Shown: positions 8,906-16,687 of the stretch, piece after piece
How the letters are laid out: every line of letters starts with the position of its first letter
Position numbering within the stretch: the first letter of the stretch is position 1
Assembly: GCA_900552385.1 (NCBI GenBank)
Contig: URZI01000006.1
Location: 36,593 to 100,592, forward strand
Reading direction: 5' to 3'
Length of the DNA stretch: 64,000 nucleotides
Source: an uncultured Collinsella sp.
GTDB taxonomy: Bacteria; Actinomycetota; Coriobacteriia; Coriobacteriales; Coriobacteriaceae
Position numbers and translations under genes: made by a program
The notes under the pieces: generated by a model
What the model was told of the DNA's origin: nothing
The model's input: only the letters and a program-made list of their open reading frames with translations
Databases searched by the model: none

Positions 8906-9997
8906 ATGAAGCGTTTCGTCAGCCTTTATTCGGGAGCGGGCGGTCTCGACCTCGGCTTCATCGCCGCCGGGTTCACCCCCGTATTTGCGAACGATATCAA
9001 CCCGGACGCCATGAAAACCTACGCTGCCGCGATGGACGCGATCTCGAAGAAGACCGGCAAAACACTGAGCCACAGGATAGTCACGGGAGATATTAGGGAG
9101 GTTGAGGAACTGCCCGGAAGGGGTTCGGCGGAGCTAGTCATTGGAGGACCGCCCTGTCAGGGCTTCTCGGTCGCGGGGAAGATGGACCCGAACGACCCCC
9201 GCTCGCGTCACGTCTTCGACTTCCTCGGCATGGTCGAGAGGGTCCAGCCCCAAGCGTTCGTGATGGAGAACGTCAAGGCACTCGCCAAGAACAAACGCTG
9301 GGCTGGAACTATTGCCGACATCCGCAAGAAGGCGGAAGAGATTGGCTACAAAACCAACCTTGAGGTGCTGAACAGTGCCAATTACGGCGTCCCGCAGACC
9401 AGAGAGCGCATGTTCCTTGTCGGGATCAAGGACCCCTGCATCGAGTACAACTACCCGCAGCCGACAGTCAAGGAATGGGTGGGTGTGGCCGACGCCCTGC
9501 GCGGGCTGCCTCCTCTCGGCGAGCCGGGCAATGATCAGACTTGCAAGGCGAAGGTAACTACGGCAAAAAGCCCCGTGCTCCGCCCGTCGCCGTTTGCAGG
9601 CATGCTGTTCAACGGCCAAGGCCGCCCGATGGACATGGACAAGCCCGCGCCGACGCTTCCCGCCTCAATGGGCGGGAACAGAACGCCGATTGTCGATCAA
9701 GAGACGCTCGAAACCGGAGCGACCCAATGGGTCGAGAAATACCACGAAGAGCTTCAGAAAGGCGGGAAAGTAGCCGATAGCGTTCCTCCTCGCCTTCGCC
9801 GCATCTCGGTCCAGGAAGCCGCCACCATACAGACCTTCCCGAGGGATATGCCTTGGTATGGTTCGCAATGCTCCCGCTATCGGCAAATTGGAAACGCCGT
9901 TCCTCCCAAGATGGCCTTTGCGGTTGCGCAATCTGTCGCAGAAGCCCTTGGCATGGATATAGACGCAAACCCCTCTCTGCTTGACGAGCTAGGTTAG
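8906..9997 (+). CDS. DNA (cytosine-5-)-methyltransferase
   Basis: Transfers a methyl group from SAM to carbon 5 of cytosine in a specific DNA site. The 363 residues contain the ordered motifs of the family: motif I FVSLYSGAGGLDLGF at residues 4-18, the catalytic PCQ (C84) in GGPPCQGFSVAGK, ENV at 121-123, QTRERMFLVG near 165 and the C-terminal YRQIGNAVPPKMA. The target recognition domain lies between about residues 190 and 300. AGGAGG precedes the ATG. It is divergent from the Xre/nuclease-like pair, so it is probably the protective partner. The recognition site cannot be read from sequence. Confidence 0.95.
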   Translation: MKRFVSLYSGAGGLDLGFIAAGFTPVFANDINPDAMKTYAAAMDAISKKTGKTLSHRIVTGDIREVEELPGRGSAELVIGGPPCQGFSVAGKMDPNDPRSRHVFDFLGMVERVQPQAFVMENVKALAKNKRWAGTIADIRKKAEEIGYKTNLEVLNSANYGVPQTRERMFLVGIKDPCIEYNYPQPTVKEWVGVADALRGLPPLGEPGNDQTCKAKVTTAKSPVLRPSPFAGMLFNGQGRPMDMDKPAPTLPASMGGNRTPIVDQETLETGATQWVEKYHEELQKGGKVADSVPPRLRRISVQEAATIQTFPRDMPWYGSQCSRYRQIGNAVPPKMAFAVAQSVAEALGMDIDANPSLLDELG

Positions 9998-10019
9998 ACA
10001 ATAAGGGCCCGCAATGTGG

Positions 10020-10214
10020 CTACCGCCCCAAAACTTTGCCGAGGGTTTCATCCAAGCTCTCCCGCTCGAGGTCTGCAAGGTCCAGTCGATAACTCAAATC
10101 GCGAATGCGATCCGGAACGTCCTTGAGAAAGTTGTTAGTCCTGGCAGAATAGCATCGTATATCACGAACAAGATAAGCAGTTTTTAGCCCCTTTTCATCT
10201 GCCCTGAGAAGCTG
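10020..10214 (-). pseudogene. C-terminal remnant of an unidentified gene
   Basis: The reverse strand is open for 64 codons with a protein-like translation (QLLRADEKGLKTAYLVRD at the start, ending ETLGKVLGR) before a stop at 10020-10022. It has no start codon: an in-frame TAG stands immediately upstream at 10215-10217, with further stops beyond. It looks like the surviving tail of a decayed gene lying tail-to-tail with the methyltransferase. The remaining stretch, 10218-10553, shows no credible gene. Confidence 0.45.
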
Positions 10215-10553
10215 CTACAGGTTTATGAAGCCGGTCGTTCAACAACATGTCCCGCAAAAGAGCATACGGCCTTTAATTTGCATCAGATTCTAAACGTCAC
10301 GCATGAGAAATCAGCGAGGCCCCAAGTTAAAGCGAGAGCCGAACTCACTCACGGCACGCTACAGCCGTGAACCCTCCAAGCCCGCCAGCCGTTCAGATGT
10401 TCCAAATGATATACAGCTTGAAACCTGGCGACTTGAATCGAAGGTCATTCCTGGGACTATCGGTAGGCAGCCTATCTGCATGCGTTGATCTATCAAATTG
10501 GCCTTGATGCCAAGGTATATCCAACACTCGACCACCGTTCTCAGCACATCTCC

Positions 10554-10905
10554 TTACCTCCCCTCCAACTTCAGCTGCAGCAGCAGATCACTCAGCTCAG
10601 GGCACTTGCTGGAAAGGCGTGTTTGAACGCACTCGCCCATCCCCCATCGCTGGCGGATCTCCTGGGCGTGCGGACTCACGTGATAGTCCCCGTTCATCAC
10701 TTGTTTGAGTAGCTTGGCGGTCACGCGGGCATCGGCTAGGGCACTGTGGGCGTGGCACGTCGACTCGTCGAACTCGATGTCAAACCACGTTGCCGCGTCA
10801 CCCAAAGAGACGCACCCGTGGCTGCCCACGTCCATGATCGAGGTATAAAACGCCTGCAGGTCGGCCCAGTCCGTAGGAAAGCCAGCAAGGCTGACGTGCT
10901 TCGTC
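10554..10905 (-). pseudogene. Truncated duplicate of the DEDDh exonuclease gene
   Basis: The reverse strand encodes the last roughly 115 residues of the exonuclease at 12283-13017, with most bases identical by eye: FPTDWADLQAFYTSIMDVGS, HAHSALADARVTAKLLKQVM and RQRWGMGE are all recognisable. Homology breaks near 10905, where an in-frame TAG follows, so the N-terminal half with the first acidic catalytic residues is missing. It lies in the same orientation as the intact copy, and the two bracket the gene at 11006. Confidence 0.85.
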
Positions 10906-11005
10906 CACTAATCGTCCTCGAACCGCCACTAGTCCGTCCCGTCCCAGCAGGCCGCTCAACGGTGAGATAATGCCCACGACTATCAACGTAAGCAAGGAGC
11001 GCGCT

Positions 11006-12241
11006 ATGGCAGACAACGAGACCAAACCCTCGGCGAACGACGGCCGAGAGGAGCTCGTGGCAAAACAGCTCGCATCGACCAAAATCCACCTCGCGCTCAC
11101 TCAGAAGCGGGTGGACGTCTCCGGCGCCATCAAGCTACCGCTCGAGCGAATTCCCCAACTCGGCGTGGCGTTCGCCTCGCTCCCCTCGATGTTTCGCACC
11201 GTCACCAACACGGTGAGCGTGCCCACGCTGCTCCAGGCGACTGACAAATATGGTAACCCGCTCGATCCGTCGAAACTCAACACGTTCAAGGACGGCAGCG
11301 GTCTCACAGGGGGCTACCGCGACGCCGCCAAGGGCCTTGGGCAGGCGCGCTTCCACGTAGTCGAGGGCGACATCGCCACGAGCGTCACGCAGGTGCCTTA
11401 CGATCCAACATCGCTATTCATGGCAGCCGCAATCGCGCAGATAAACCAAAAGCTCGACTCCATCCAGGAGTCCGTCGACGAAATGTTCGAGTACATGCGT
11501 CAGCGCGACAAGGCCAACATGCGTGGCAACCTCAAGACGCTCGCAGACATCCTCAACGGTTACGGCCTCAACTACGGCAACGCCACCTACATGGCAAACG
11601 CCCATATGAAGGTGCTCGACATCAAGCAGTCGTCCGCGCAGGACATGGAACTCTTCCGCTCGCAGGCACAGGCGGATCTGAAAAAGAAAGGGTTCATCGA
11701 GGTGCGAGACGGCTTGGGCAGACGCCTCGACAAGGTGCTCGACTACCTCAAAGACTGCCAGCTCGCCACCTACATCCACGCGTTCTCGCTGTTCCTCGAA
11801 CCCATGCTCGCCCAGAACTTCGAGCCCGCAAAGCTCGCGGACGCCACTGCGAAGATCGAGGCTGATTCGATCGCGTACCGCGAGCTCTACACCGACTGCT
11901 ACAACGCACTCGAAGCGGGGGCTGTCGACACCGTCGATGCGGCACTGCTGGGCGGTATCGCGTCCGCGGGCAAATTGCTCGGTCACGCCATCGCAAAGAC
12001 CCCCGTGGGCGACCATACACTCATCGACGAGGCGCTCGAAGGCGCAGGAGAGAGCATCGGAAAGTTCAACGACAAGCAATCCGAGAAACTCCTCGAAAAG
12101 CTCCATCAGGCAAAGACGCCCGACGTCACGCCGTTCAAGCAGAGCGTAAAGGAGATCGACACCCTCTACAACCGCCCCGCGCAGATCGCCGTGGACGCCG
12201 AGAACGTCTACATCTTGCCTGCCAAGCAGCAGGAAGAGTAA
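11006..12241 (+). CDS. Hypothetical helical protein, 411 aa
   Basis: The protein has about 411 residues from ATG 11006, chosen because AAGGAG lies at 10994-10999; an upstream ATG at 10970 lacks a site. The translation is helix-rich: AIAQINQKLDSIQESVDEMF looks like a short coiled coil, followed by DKANMRGNLKTLADILNGY, and near the C-terminus there is a small Gly/Ala-rich segment (AALLGGIASAGKLLGHAIAK). I recognise no family or catalytic motif. It is the only gene between a truncated and an intact exonuclease copy, which suggests mobile cargo. Function unknown. Confidence 0.75.
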   Translation: MADNETKPSANDGREELVAKQLASTKIHLALTQKRVDVSGAIKLPLERIPQLGVAFASLPSMFRTVTNTVSVPTLLQATDKYGNPLDPSKLNTFKDGSGLTGGYRDAAKGLGQARFHVVEGDIATSVTQVPYDPTSLFMAAAIAQINQKLDSIQESVDEMFEYMRQRDKANMRGNLKTLADILNGYGLNYGNATYMANAHMKVLDIKQSSAQDMELFRSQAQADLKKKGFIEVRDGLGRRLDKVLDYLKDCQLATYIHAFSLFLEPMLAQNFEPAKLADATAKIEADSIAYRELYTDCYNALEAGAVDTVDAALLGGIASAGKLLGHAIAKTPVGDHTLIDEALEGAGESIGKFNDKQSEKLLEKLHQAKTPDVTPFKQSVKEIDTLYNRPAQIAVDAENVYILPAKQQEE

Positions 12242-12282
12242 CGATACGCGACAGGCACGCGCCATGCAGACAGCTAACGCCC

Positions 12283-13017
12283 CTACCTTCCCGCCGCCTT
12301 CAGCTTCAGCAGCAGGTCGCCCAGCTCGGGGCACTTGCTAGAGAGGCGTGTCTGGGCCCGCTCGCCCATCCCCCAACGTTGGCGGACTTCTTGGGCGCGC
12401 GGACTCACGTGATAGTCCCCGTCCATCACCTGCTTGAGCAGCTTGGCGGTCACGCGCGCATCGGCTAGGGCGCTGTGGGCATGGCCCGTCGACTCGTCAA
12501 ACTCGATGCCAAACCACGTCGCCGCGTCGCCCAACGAGACGCACCCGTGGCTGCCCACGTCCATGATCGAGGTGTAAAACGCCTGCAGGTCGGCCCAGTC
12601 CGTAGGAAATGCGGAAAGATCGATGCGCTTTGCCTGGCACTCGGTCAAAAGCTGTCGACGGTCCGCCCCGCTCCAGCAAACCACCTGGGCGGAGTAGCGA
12701 CCGATCCAATCGCTGAGCCTTTTGATCACCACATAGAGCGGATCGGCCATCGCGGTGTCCACAGCCGATATCCCCGTAAGCTCGCGGACGGGATATGCAA
12801 CGCCTTCGGTAAATTCTGTCTGCACAAACTGCGAGAACTCACCCATAACGTTGCCGTGGTAATCGAGCTTGACGGCGCCGACCTCAATAATCTCATTGCG
12901 CAGCCCACGGCGCCGGCGCTGCTTTGGCACCGGCGCAAACTCAAAGTCCAGCACAATCTGGCGCGCAAAGTTCGTCGTATCGATAGCCGAGATACCCGGC
13001 GTCCTTTCAGCTGACAC
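12283..13017 (-). CDS. DEDDh-family 3'-5' exonuclease
   Basis: Exonuclease of the DnaQ/DEDDh fold, 244 residues, acting on DNA or RNA ends. Visible motifs are ExoI IVLDFEF (about residues 21-27), a central CWSGADRRQLL (about 113-123), and ExoIII HAHSALADAR near residue 180, giving the acidic and histidine ligands expected for two-metal catalysis. The start is GTG at 13017 behind GGAGAGAGG. It is convergent with the gene at 11006 and has a truncated duplicate at 10554. Specific substrate unknown. Confidence 0.85.
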   Translation of the reverse strand: MSAERTPGISAIDTTNFARQIVLDFEFAPVPKQRRRRGLRNEIIEVGAVKLDYHGNVMGEFSQFVQTEFTEGVAYPVRELTGISAVDTAMADPLYVVIKRLSDWIGRYSAQVVCWSGADRRQLLTECQAKRIDLSAFPTDWADLQAFYTSIMDVGSHGCVSLGDAATWFGIEFDESTGHAHSALADARVTAKLLKQVMDGDYHVSPRAQEVRQRWGMGERAQTRLSSKCPELGDLLLKLKAAGR

Positions 13018-13472
13018 GATTATGGCCTCTCTCCGTCAACTGCCGCTTGCTACATAGGCGGCTACATTGCCGTAAGGATAGGCGCCCGTGCGGACATGAA
13101 AGCGGGGCGCAATACCATGCGCTGGTCGCACGCCATGCAGACGGCCCCAAGAGAATCGCCCGCTCTATTCAAATGCATGAAAAAGATTTGGGCCCGGTGA
13201 CTTGAATCAGCGGTCATCCCGGGCCCATCAGAGCTCGTAGAGCTCTTGGTTGCTTTGGTCTCGCTCTTCACGGCGCTTATCGAACTTTCCGAGGCACTCA
13301 AGCAGCATTCGAAGCATAACAAGTCGCTGCCATTAAGGCACTGACCTCTTGACCAAGCAACAGCGCTGCCCAGCTATCACCCTTGGGCTGCCGTCAACTT
13401 TATTCTATCCGCGAGCATCTGGTTTACCAAATGGATTTTCGGTAAAGGAAGCACGGCACGCCCGCAAAACCA
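13018..13472. other. Gene-free stretch with one GC-rich stem-loop
   Basis: No credible coding frame. At 13190-13226 GGGCCCGGTGA pairs almost completely with TCATCCCGGGCCC. The intervening GACTTGAATC...GGTCAT recurs in degenerate form at 10424-10460. Confidence 0.5.
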
Positions 13473-14768
13473 CTACGCCCCAAGTGCCGCCATGGGAATC
13501 ACCGCCACGCCGTCGTCGCGTGTGTAGGCAATACTCCCCTTTCCAACCACGACCGCCAAAAACGCCGGCGCGGCATTCTGGGCGGCAGGATTGGAGAGCA
13601 CTTTCCTCTCCAGCGCCTTGAGATTTCTCGCTCCATCGTCTGCTTTCGCATCACTCAGCTTGACCTCGATGGCTCCCCAACGCCCGTCGTGCTCAACGAT
13701 CAGATCGACCTCAAGGCCCTTCTCATCTCGGAAATAATGGACACTGTTGTCGACACCGCCGTAGGTGGAAAGGAACACGCGCACGTCGCGCAGGACGAGA
13801 TTCTCAAAGAGCATCCCCAGCGTTTGCATATCGCCAAGCAGCCGCTCAGGGGTAGCCCCCAGCAACGCCGCCGCAAGTGACGGGTCACAGAAGTAGCGCT
13901 TGGGGCGCACGCGAACGCGGGCCTTCGAGCGCATGGGCGGCTCCCATCCGCAGAGGTCCTCGGTCAGCTTGAGCCTGTTGAAGAGGTCCAAGTACGCAGC
14001 GATGGTCCTCTCGTCGGGGCCCGCCTCACCGTACGAGGCATCCTTTACGAGCGTCTTGTACGTGACAGCCTGGCTCTCGTTCATGGCAAGAGCTCGCAAA
14101 AGGCCGTGTGCAAGCTCGGGCGACATGCCCTCGTCCAGCACGTTGACGTCGAGCACCGAGTGCACGTACTGGCTTGCCGTCTCTCGCGCAAGATCTTCCG
14201 AAAGCCCAAGATTTGCAGGCCAACCGCCCCTGCAGCACCAGCGGGCGACGTCATCCACCGTGCTCTCGCGACGCTGAGGGGCAAAATCCTCGCCCTTAAA
14301 GAGGCTTGCCAGTGACACGAGCGGCTCGCCGTCGCCCGACTCACACAGGGCCATGGGGCGCATTGACAGACGGGCGATCCTACCCGTGCCGGAATGACGA
14401 ACATGGCTGCGCTCCTCGCTTTTGAGCGCGGTCGAGCCCGTGAGCAAAAGTGTCCCCCGTTCGTTGCCGCTCGCGTCCACGAAACGCCGGGCGGCATCCC
14501 AAACCTCGGGCACCTCCTGCCATTCATCGACCAGGTGTGGCGCATCGCCGATGAGCGCCAGGCTTGGGTCGACCTCTGCCGCCGCACGCTGCGCAGGCTC
14601 ATCGAGCCTGGAGACGCTCGCCGAGCGAGAGAGCGCCGTCCAGGTCTTGCCGCACCATTTGGGGCCGTTGATCTCCACACAGCCAAACGCCCGCATAAGG
14701 GTGTCGAGGCGCTCCTCTATGAGCCGGGGCCTATATCCCTTTTGGGTCAATCTCTTTGGTGCATCCAT
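13473..14768 (-). CDS. AAA-type ATPase with C-terminal DUF4143 domain
   Basis: A 431-residue protein of the ATP-binding/DUF4143 family common in gut bacteria and archaea. Walker A is GPKWCGKTW (about residues 35-43), Walker B-like PHLVDEWQEVP is near residue 80, and a sensor-like LLLTGSTAL is near 107-115. The C-terminal half carries the DUF4143 region with a nuclease-like stretch LEVDLIVEHDGRWGAIEVKL (D, E and K in PD-(D/E)XK spacing). The role is not known for the family. GAGAGGGACGG precedes the ATG. Directly upstream lie tandem 23-bp repeats, and another ATPase gene precedes it on the same strand. Confidence 0.88.
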   Translation of the reverse strand: MDAPKRLTQKGYRPRLIEERLDTLMRAFGCVEINGPKWCGKTWTALSRSASVSRLDEPAQRAAAEVDPSLALIGDAPHLVDEWQEVPEVWDAARRFVDASGNERGTLLLTGSTALKSEERSHVRHSGTGRIARLSMRPMALCESGDGEPLVSLASLFKGEDFAPQRRESTVDDVARWCCRGGWPANLGLSEDLARETASQYVHSVLDVNVLDEGMSPELAHGLLRALAMNESQAVTYKTLVKDASYGEAGPDERTIAAYLDLFNRLKLTEDLCGWEPPMRSKARVRVRPKRYFCDPSLAAALLGATPERLLGDMQTLGMLFENLVLRDVRVFLSTYGGVDNSVHYFRDEKGLEVDLIVEHDGRWGAIEVKLSDAKADDGARNLKALERKVLSNPAAQNAAPAFLAVVVGKGSIAYTRDDGVAVIPMAALGA

Positions 14769-14802
14769 AGACGGCCGTCCCTCTCTATCACGCGATATGC
14801 GA

Positions 14803-14902
14803 AATTACGCCATTCTCAATGCTGATTTTACGCTACTTTCAATGTAGTTTTTACGCCATGACAGATGTAGTTTTTACGCCATTTTCATTGAAGGTTTTAC
14901 GC
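14803..14902. repeat. Four and a half tandem 23-bp repeats upstream of the DUF4143 ATPase
   Basis: Units begin at 14803, 14826, 14849 and 14872, with a partial fifth at 14895. Each starts with TTTTACGCCA or a close variant (AATTACGCCA, TTTTACGCTA) and continues to CAATGtAGt in most copies. The period is exactly 23 bp, about two helical turns. The array starts 35 bp upstream of the ATG at 14768 and overlaps its probable promoter, so it resembles an iteron-type operator. Confidence 0.88.
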
Positions 14903-14953
14903 TTGGCATCCTTAGCGCGACCCATTCCGAGCATCACATCAGAGCGTGCTTGG

Positions 14954-16345
14954 TTATCTCCGCTCGCACATCTCGGCAAACGAAATCAGCTTGGCATCTC
15001 CCCTGCTCGCCGCAGCTTCCTGACATCCTTGCGTAAAGCCTCGCTTCGAGAAGATCGCATAGCTTTTGTGCTGCCGCCTAAAGAGCTCGCTTCGATGCAC
15101 GAGCTTTTGCAGCACGTCTTCGCCCACCGGTTCATTGCGCCATTTGCATTCCGCAAACAGCGCAGTGCCCTCGCCATCGTCAACAATCAAGTCGATTTCT
15201 TCCTGCGTATGCGTGCGATTATCCGTCCCCCACCAGCGCCCAACGCTTGCCGGAACCACATCAAGCTGGCCCGCCCGCGCGAGTTCGTACACGTATTGTC
15301 TGCATATAAGCTCAAAGACCGTACCCATGTAATCCGATACGTGCGGCTCAATGCGCTCATACGCCATCTCGGCCATATCGTTTTGAATCAGCCCGATGTT
15401 CTGCGGAACAAACTTGTACCAGAACCTAAACATCTGATCGCTCAGCAGATACACGGCTCGCTTATTGCTCGTCTCGTTTAGGGGCAGCTCGCGCTCGACA
15501 ATCCCAAGCGACGCCAGCTTATCCACATAGCTCTTTACGTTGCTCGCAGGGATTCCCGTAGAGCTCGCAATCTCCGAGATCTTCGAGCGCCCCTGGGCAA
15601 TTGCTTGCACGATCGCATCATATTGCTCGGGATTGCGGCACTCCTGCAATAGCAGGTTACTCGGCTCCTCAAAGAGATAGCCCGTAGGAGTAAGAAAAAG
15701 ACGTTTGATGTTGTCCTTGAGCGGTGCGGCAGGATCGACTTTCTCGATATATGCAGGAATGCCACCTGTCATGCCATAGCAAACTGCAGCGTCTTCGCGA
15801 CCCATGCTCTGCCACAACCCGAGGGTCGTCGTAAAATCGAGCGGCATGATCTTAAACTGGGCCGTACGCCTACCGTATAGTGGGCTCTCGTAGCCCAACA
15901 CCTGTTCCTCCATAAACGAAAGAGACGAGCCGCATAGGATCAGCATTAGCCTGGTCTCTTTGTATAAGTGGTCGATCTTGTCTTGCAGCAACGAGCTGAT
16001 CTCGGGATTCGATTGGGCGAGATAGGGATACTCGTCAATCACGACAATCAAACGCTCCGTTCGAGCCATGGTGACCAATGCATCGAACGCCTCGTCAAAA
16101 CTACGAAACGACACGCCTGCAGCACCAACCGAGCCTGCAAGTATCGCCTGGCTAAAGCCGTGCAGGTTTGCCTCCGCATTGGTACGACGAGCTTGAAAGT
16201 AAATAGCCTTCTTGCCTTGGATGAACTCTGTGATAAGGCGCGTTTTACCCACACGACGGCGGCCGTAAATCACAGGCATCTCAAAGGAGTCCGTGCCATA
16301 CAGTCGATTGAGCTCGGACATTTCCGCTGTTCTTCCGACAAACAT
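14954..16345 (-). CDS. AAA-type ATPase (archaeal-type ATPase with DUF234-like C-terminus)
   Basis: A 463-residue ATP-binding protein. It begins MFVGRTAEMSELNRLYG; Walker A is VIYGRRRVGKTRLI (about residues 22-35), Walker B is LIVVIDEYPYL near 106, and LILCGSSLSFME is a sensor-like motif. A winged-helix segment (ISEIASSTGIPASNVKSYVDKL) lies near residue 265. The C-terminal region ending with DLIVDDGEGTALFAECKWRN has a nuclease-like D...E-x-K pattern. I use the ATG at 16345 with AAGGAAGG upstream; an open extension to 16669 runs through repeats and is not credible. Its promoter holds a long palindrome. Function unknown. Confidence 0.88.
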   Translation of the reverse strand: MFVGRTAEMSELNRLYGTDSFEMPVIYGRRRVGKTRLITEFIQGKKAIYFQARRTNAEANLHGFSQAILAGSVGAAGVSFRSFDEAFDALVTMARTERLIVVIDEYPYLAQSNPEISSLLQDKIDHLYKETRLMLILCGSSLSFMEEQVLGYESPLYGRRTAQFKIMPLDFTTTLGLWQSMGREDAAVCYGMTGGIPAYIEKVDPAAPLKDNIKRLFLTPTGYLFEEPSNLLLQECRNPEQYDAIVQAIAQGRSKISEIASSTGIPASNVKSYVDKLASLGIVERELPLNETSNKRAVYLLSDQMFRFWYKFVPQNIGLIQNDMAEMAYERIEPHVSDYMGTVFELICRQYVYELARAGQLDVVPASVGRWWGTDNRTHTQEEIDLIVDDGEGTALFAECKWRNEPVGEDVLQKLVHRSELFRRQHKSYAIFSKRGFTQGCQEAAASRGDAKLISFAEMCERR

Positions 16346-16359
16346 AGACCATCCTTCCT

Positions 16360-16415
16360 TTACGTTATAGCTAGCTATATTATACCTTCCTATAATATAG
16401 CTAGCTATAACGTAA
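16360..16415. promoter_or_regulatory. Perfect 25-bp-arm palindrome built from two 14-bp palindromes
   Basis: The arms 16360-16384 and 16391-16415 are perfect reverse complements around a CCTTCC spacer. Each arm contains the perfect palindrome TATAGCTAGCTATA (16366-16379 and 16396-16409), centres 30 bp apart, near three helical turns. It lies 15 bp upstream of the ATPase start at 16345, where a promoter is expected. The geometry suits cooperative binding of two dimers. Confidence 0.88.
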
Positions 16416-16467
16416 TTCGACAAGCGGCGCACACGAAAGGGGCGGTACACCACCGCACGTGGACCGT

Positions 16468-16578
16468 TCCGGAAAATGCATCCCGTTCTGGAGCCAAAAA
16501 CTGGGCCGTAGTTTCCGCCAAGCATCCCATCCGGAAAGCGTGTCCCGTTCTGAGCGCCAAATCCGGGACGCAGTTTCC
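16468..16578. repeat. Two tandem copies of a hairpin-forming repeat
   Basis: Unit A (16468-16516) and unit B (16530-16578) align as TCCGGAAA...GC-TCCCGTTCTG...GCCAAA...AGTTTCC. In unit B GGAAA and GTCCCG can pair with CGGGAC and TTTCC to form a hairpin. Such GC-rich hairpin repeats are typical of REP-like intergenic families. Confidence 0.65.
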
Positions 16579-16582
16579 ACTC

Positions 16583-16619
16583 CAAACAAAAGGCCCCAGC
16601 TCGCGACGGAGCTGGGGCC
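16583..16619 (-). terminator. Terminator of the xdh operon
   Basis: A perfect 11-bp stem (GGCCCCAGCTC / GAGCTGGGGCC) with a 6-nt loop. On the minus strand it is followed by TTTTGTTT. It lies about 70 nt past the stop codon of the hydroxylase gene. Confidence 0.9.
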
Positions 16620-16687
16620 AAAGGCGCAGCATATGCAGTTGGTGTTGAACGCGAACAGCCCGTCAGCAATGCCGTCTGCGCTCTACC

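Noticed and set aside
10554..10835. Functional short exonuclease gene from the internal ATG
   Set aside because: It lacks the first catalytic acidic motif and half of the fold, and it is a degraded copy of the intact gene at 12283.
14803..14902. Plasmid-type replication origin based on the iteron-like repeats
   Set aside because: No Rep initiator or AT-rich/DnaA-box arrangement is seen nearby, and the array sits in an ordinary promoter position within a chromosome.
16346..16669. N-terminal extension of the ATPase frame upstream of 16345
   Set aside because: It would translate the operator palindrome and the tandem hairpin repeat. A good ribosome binding site lies at the 16345 start.
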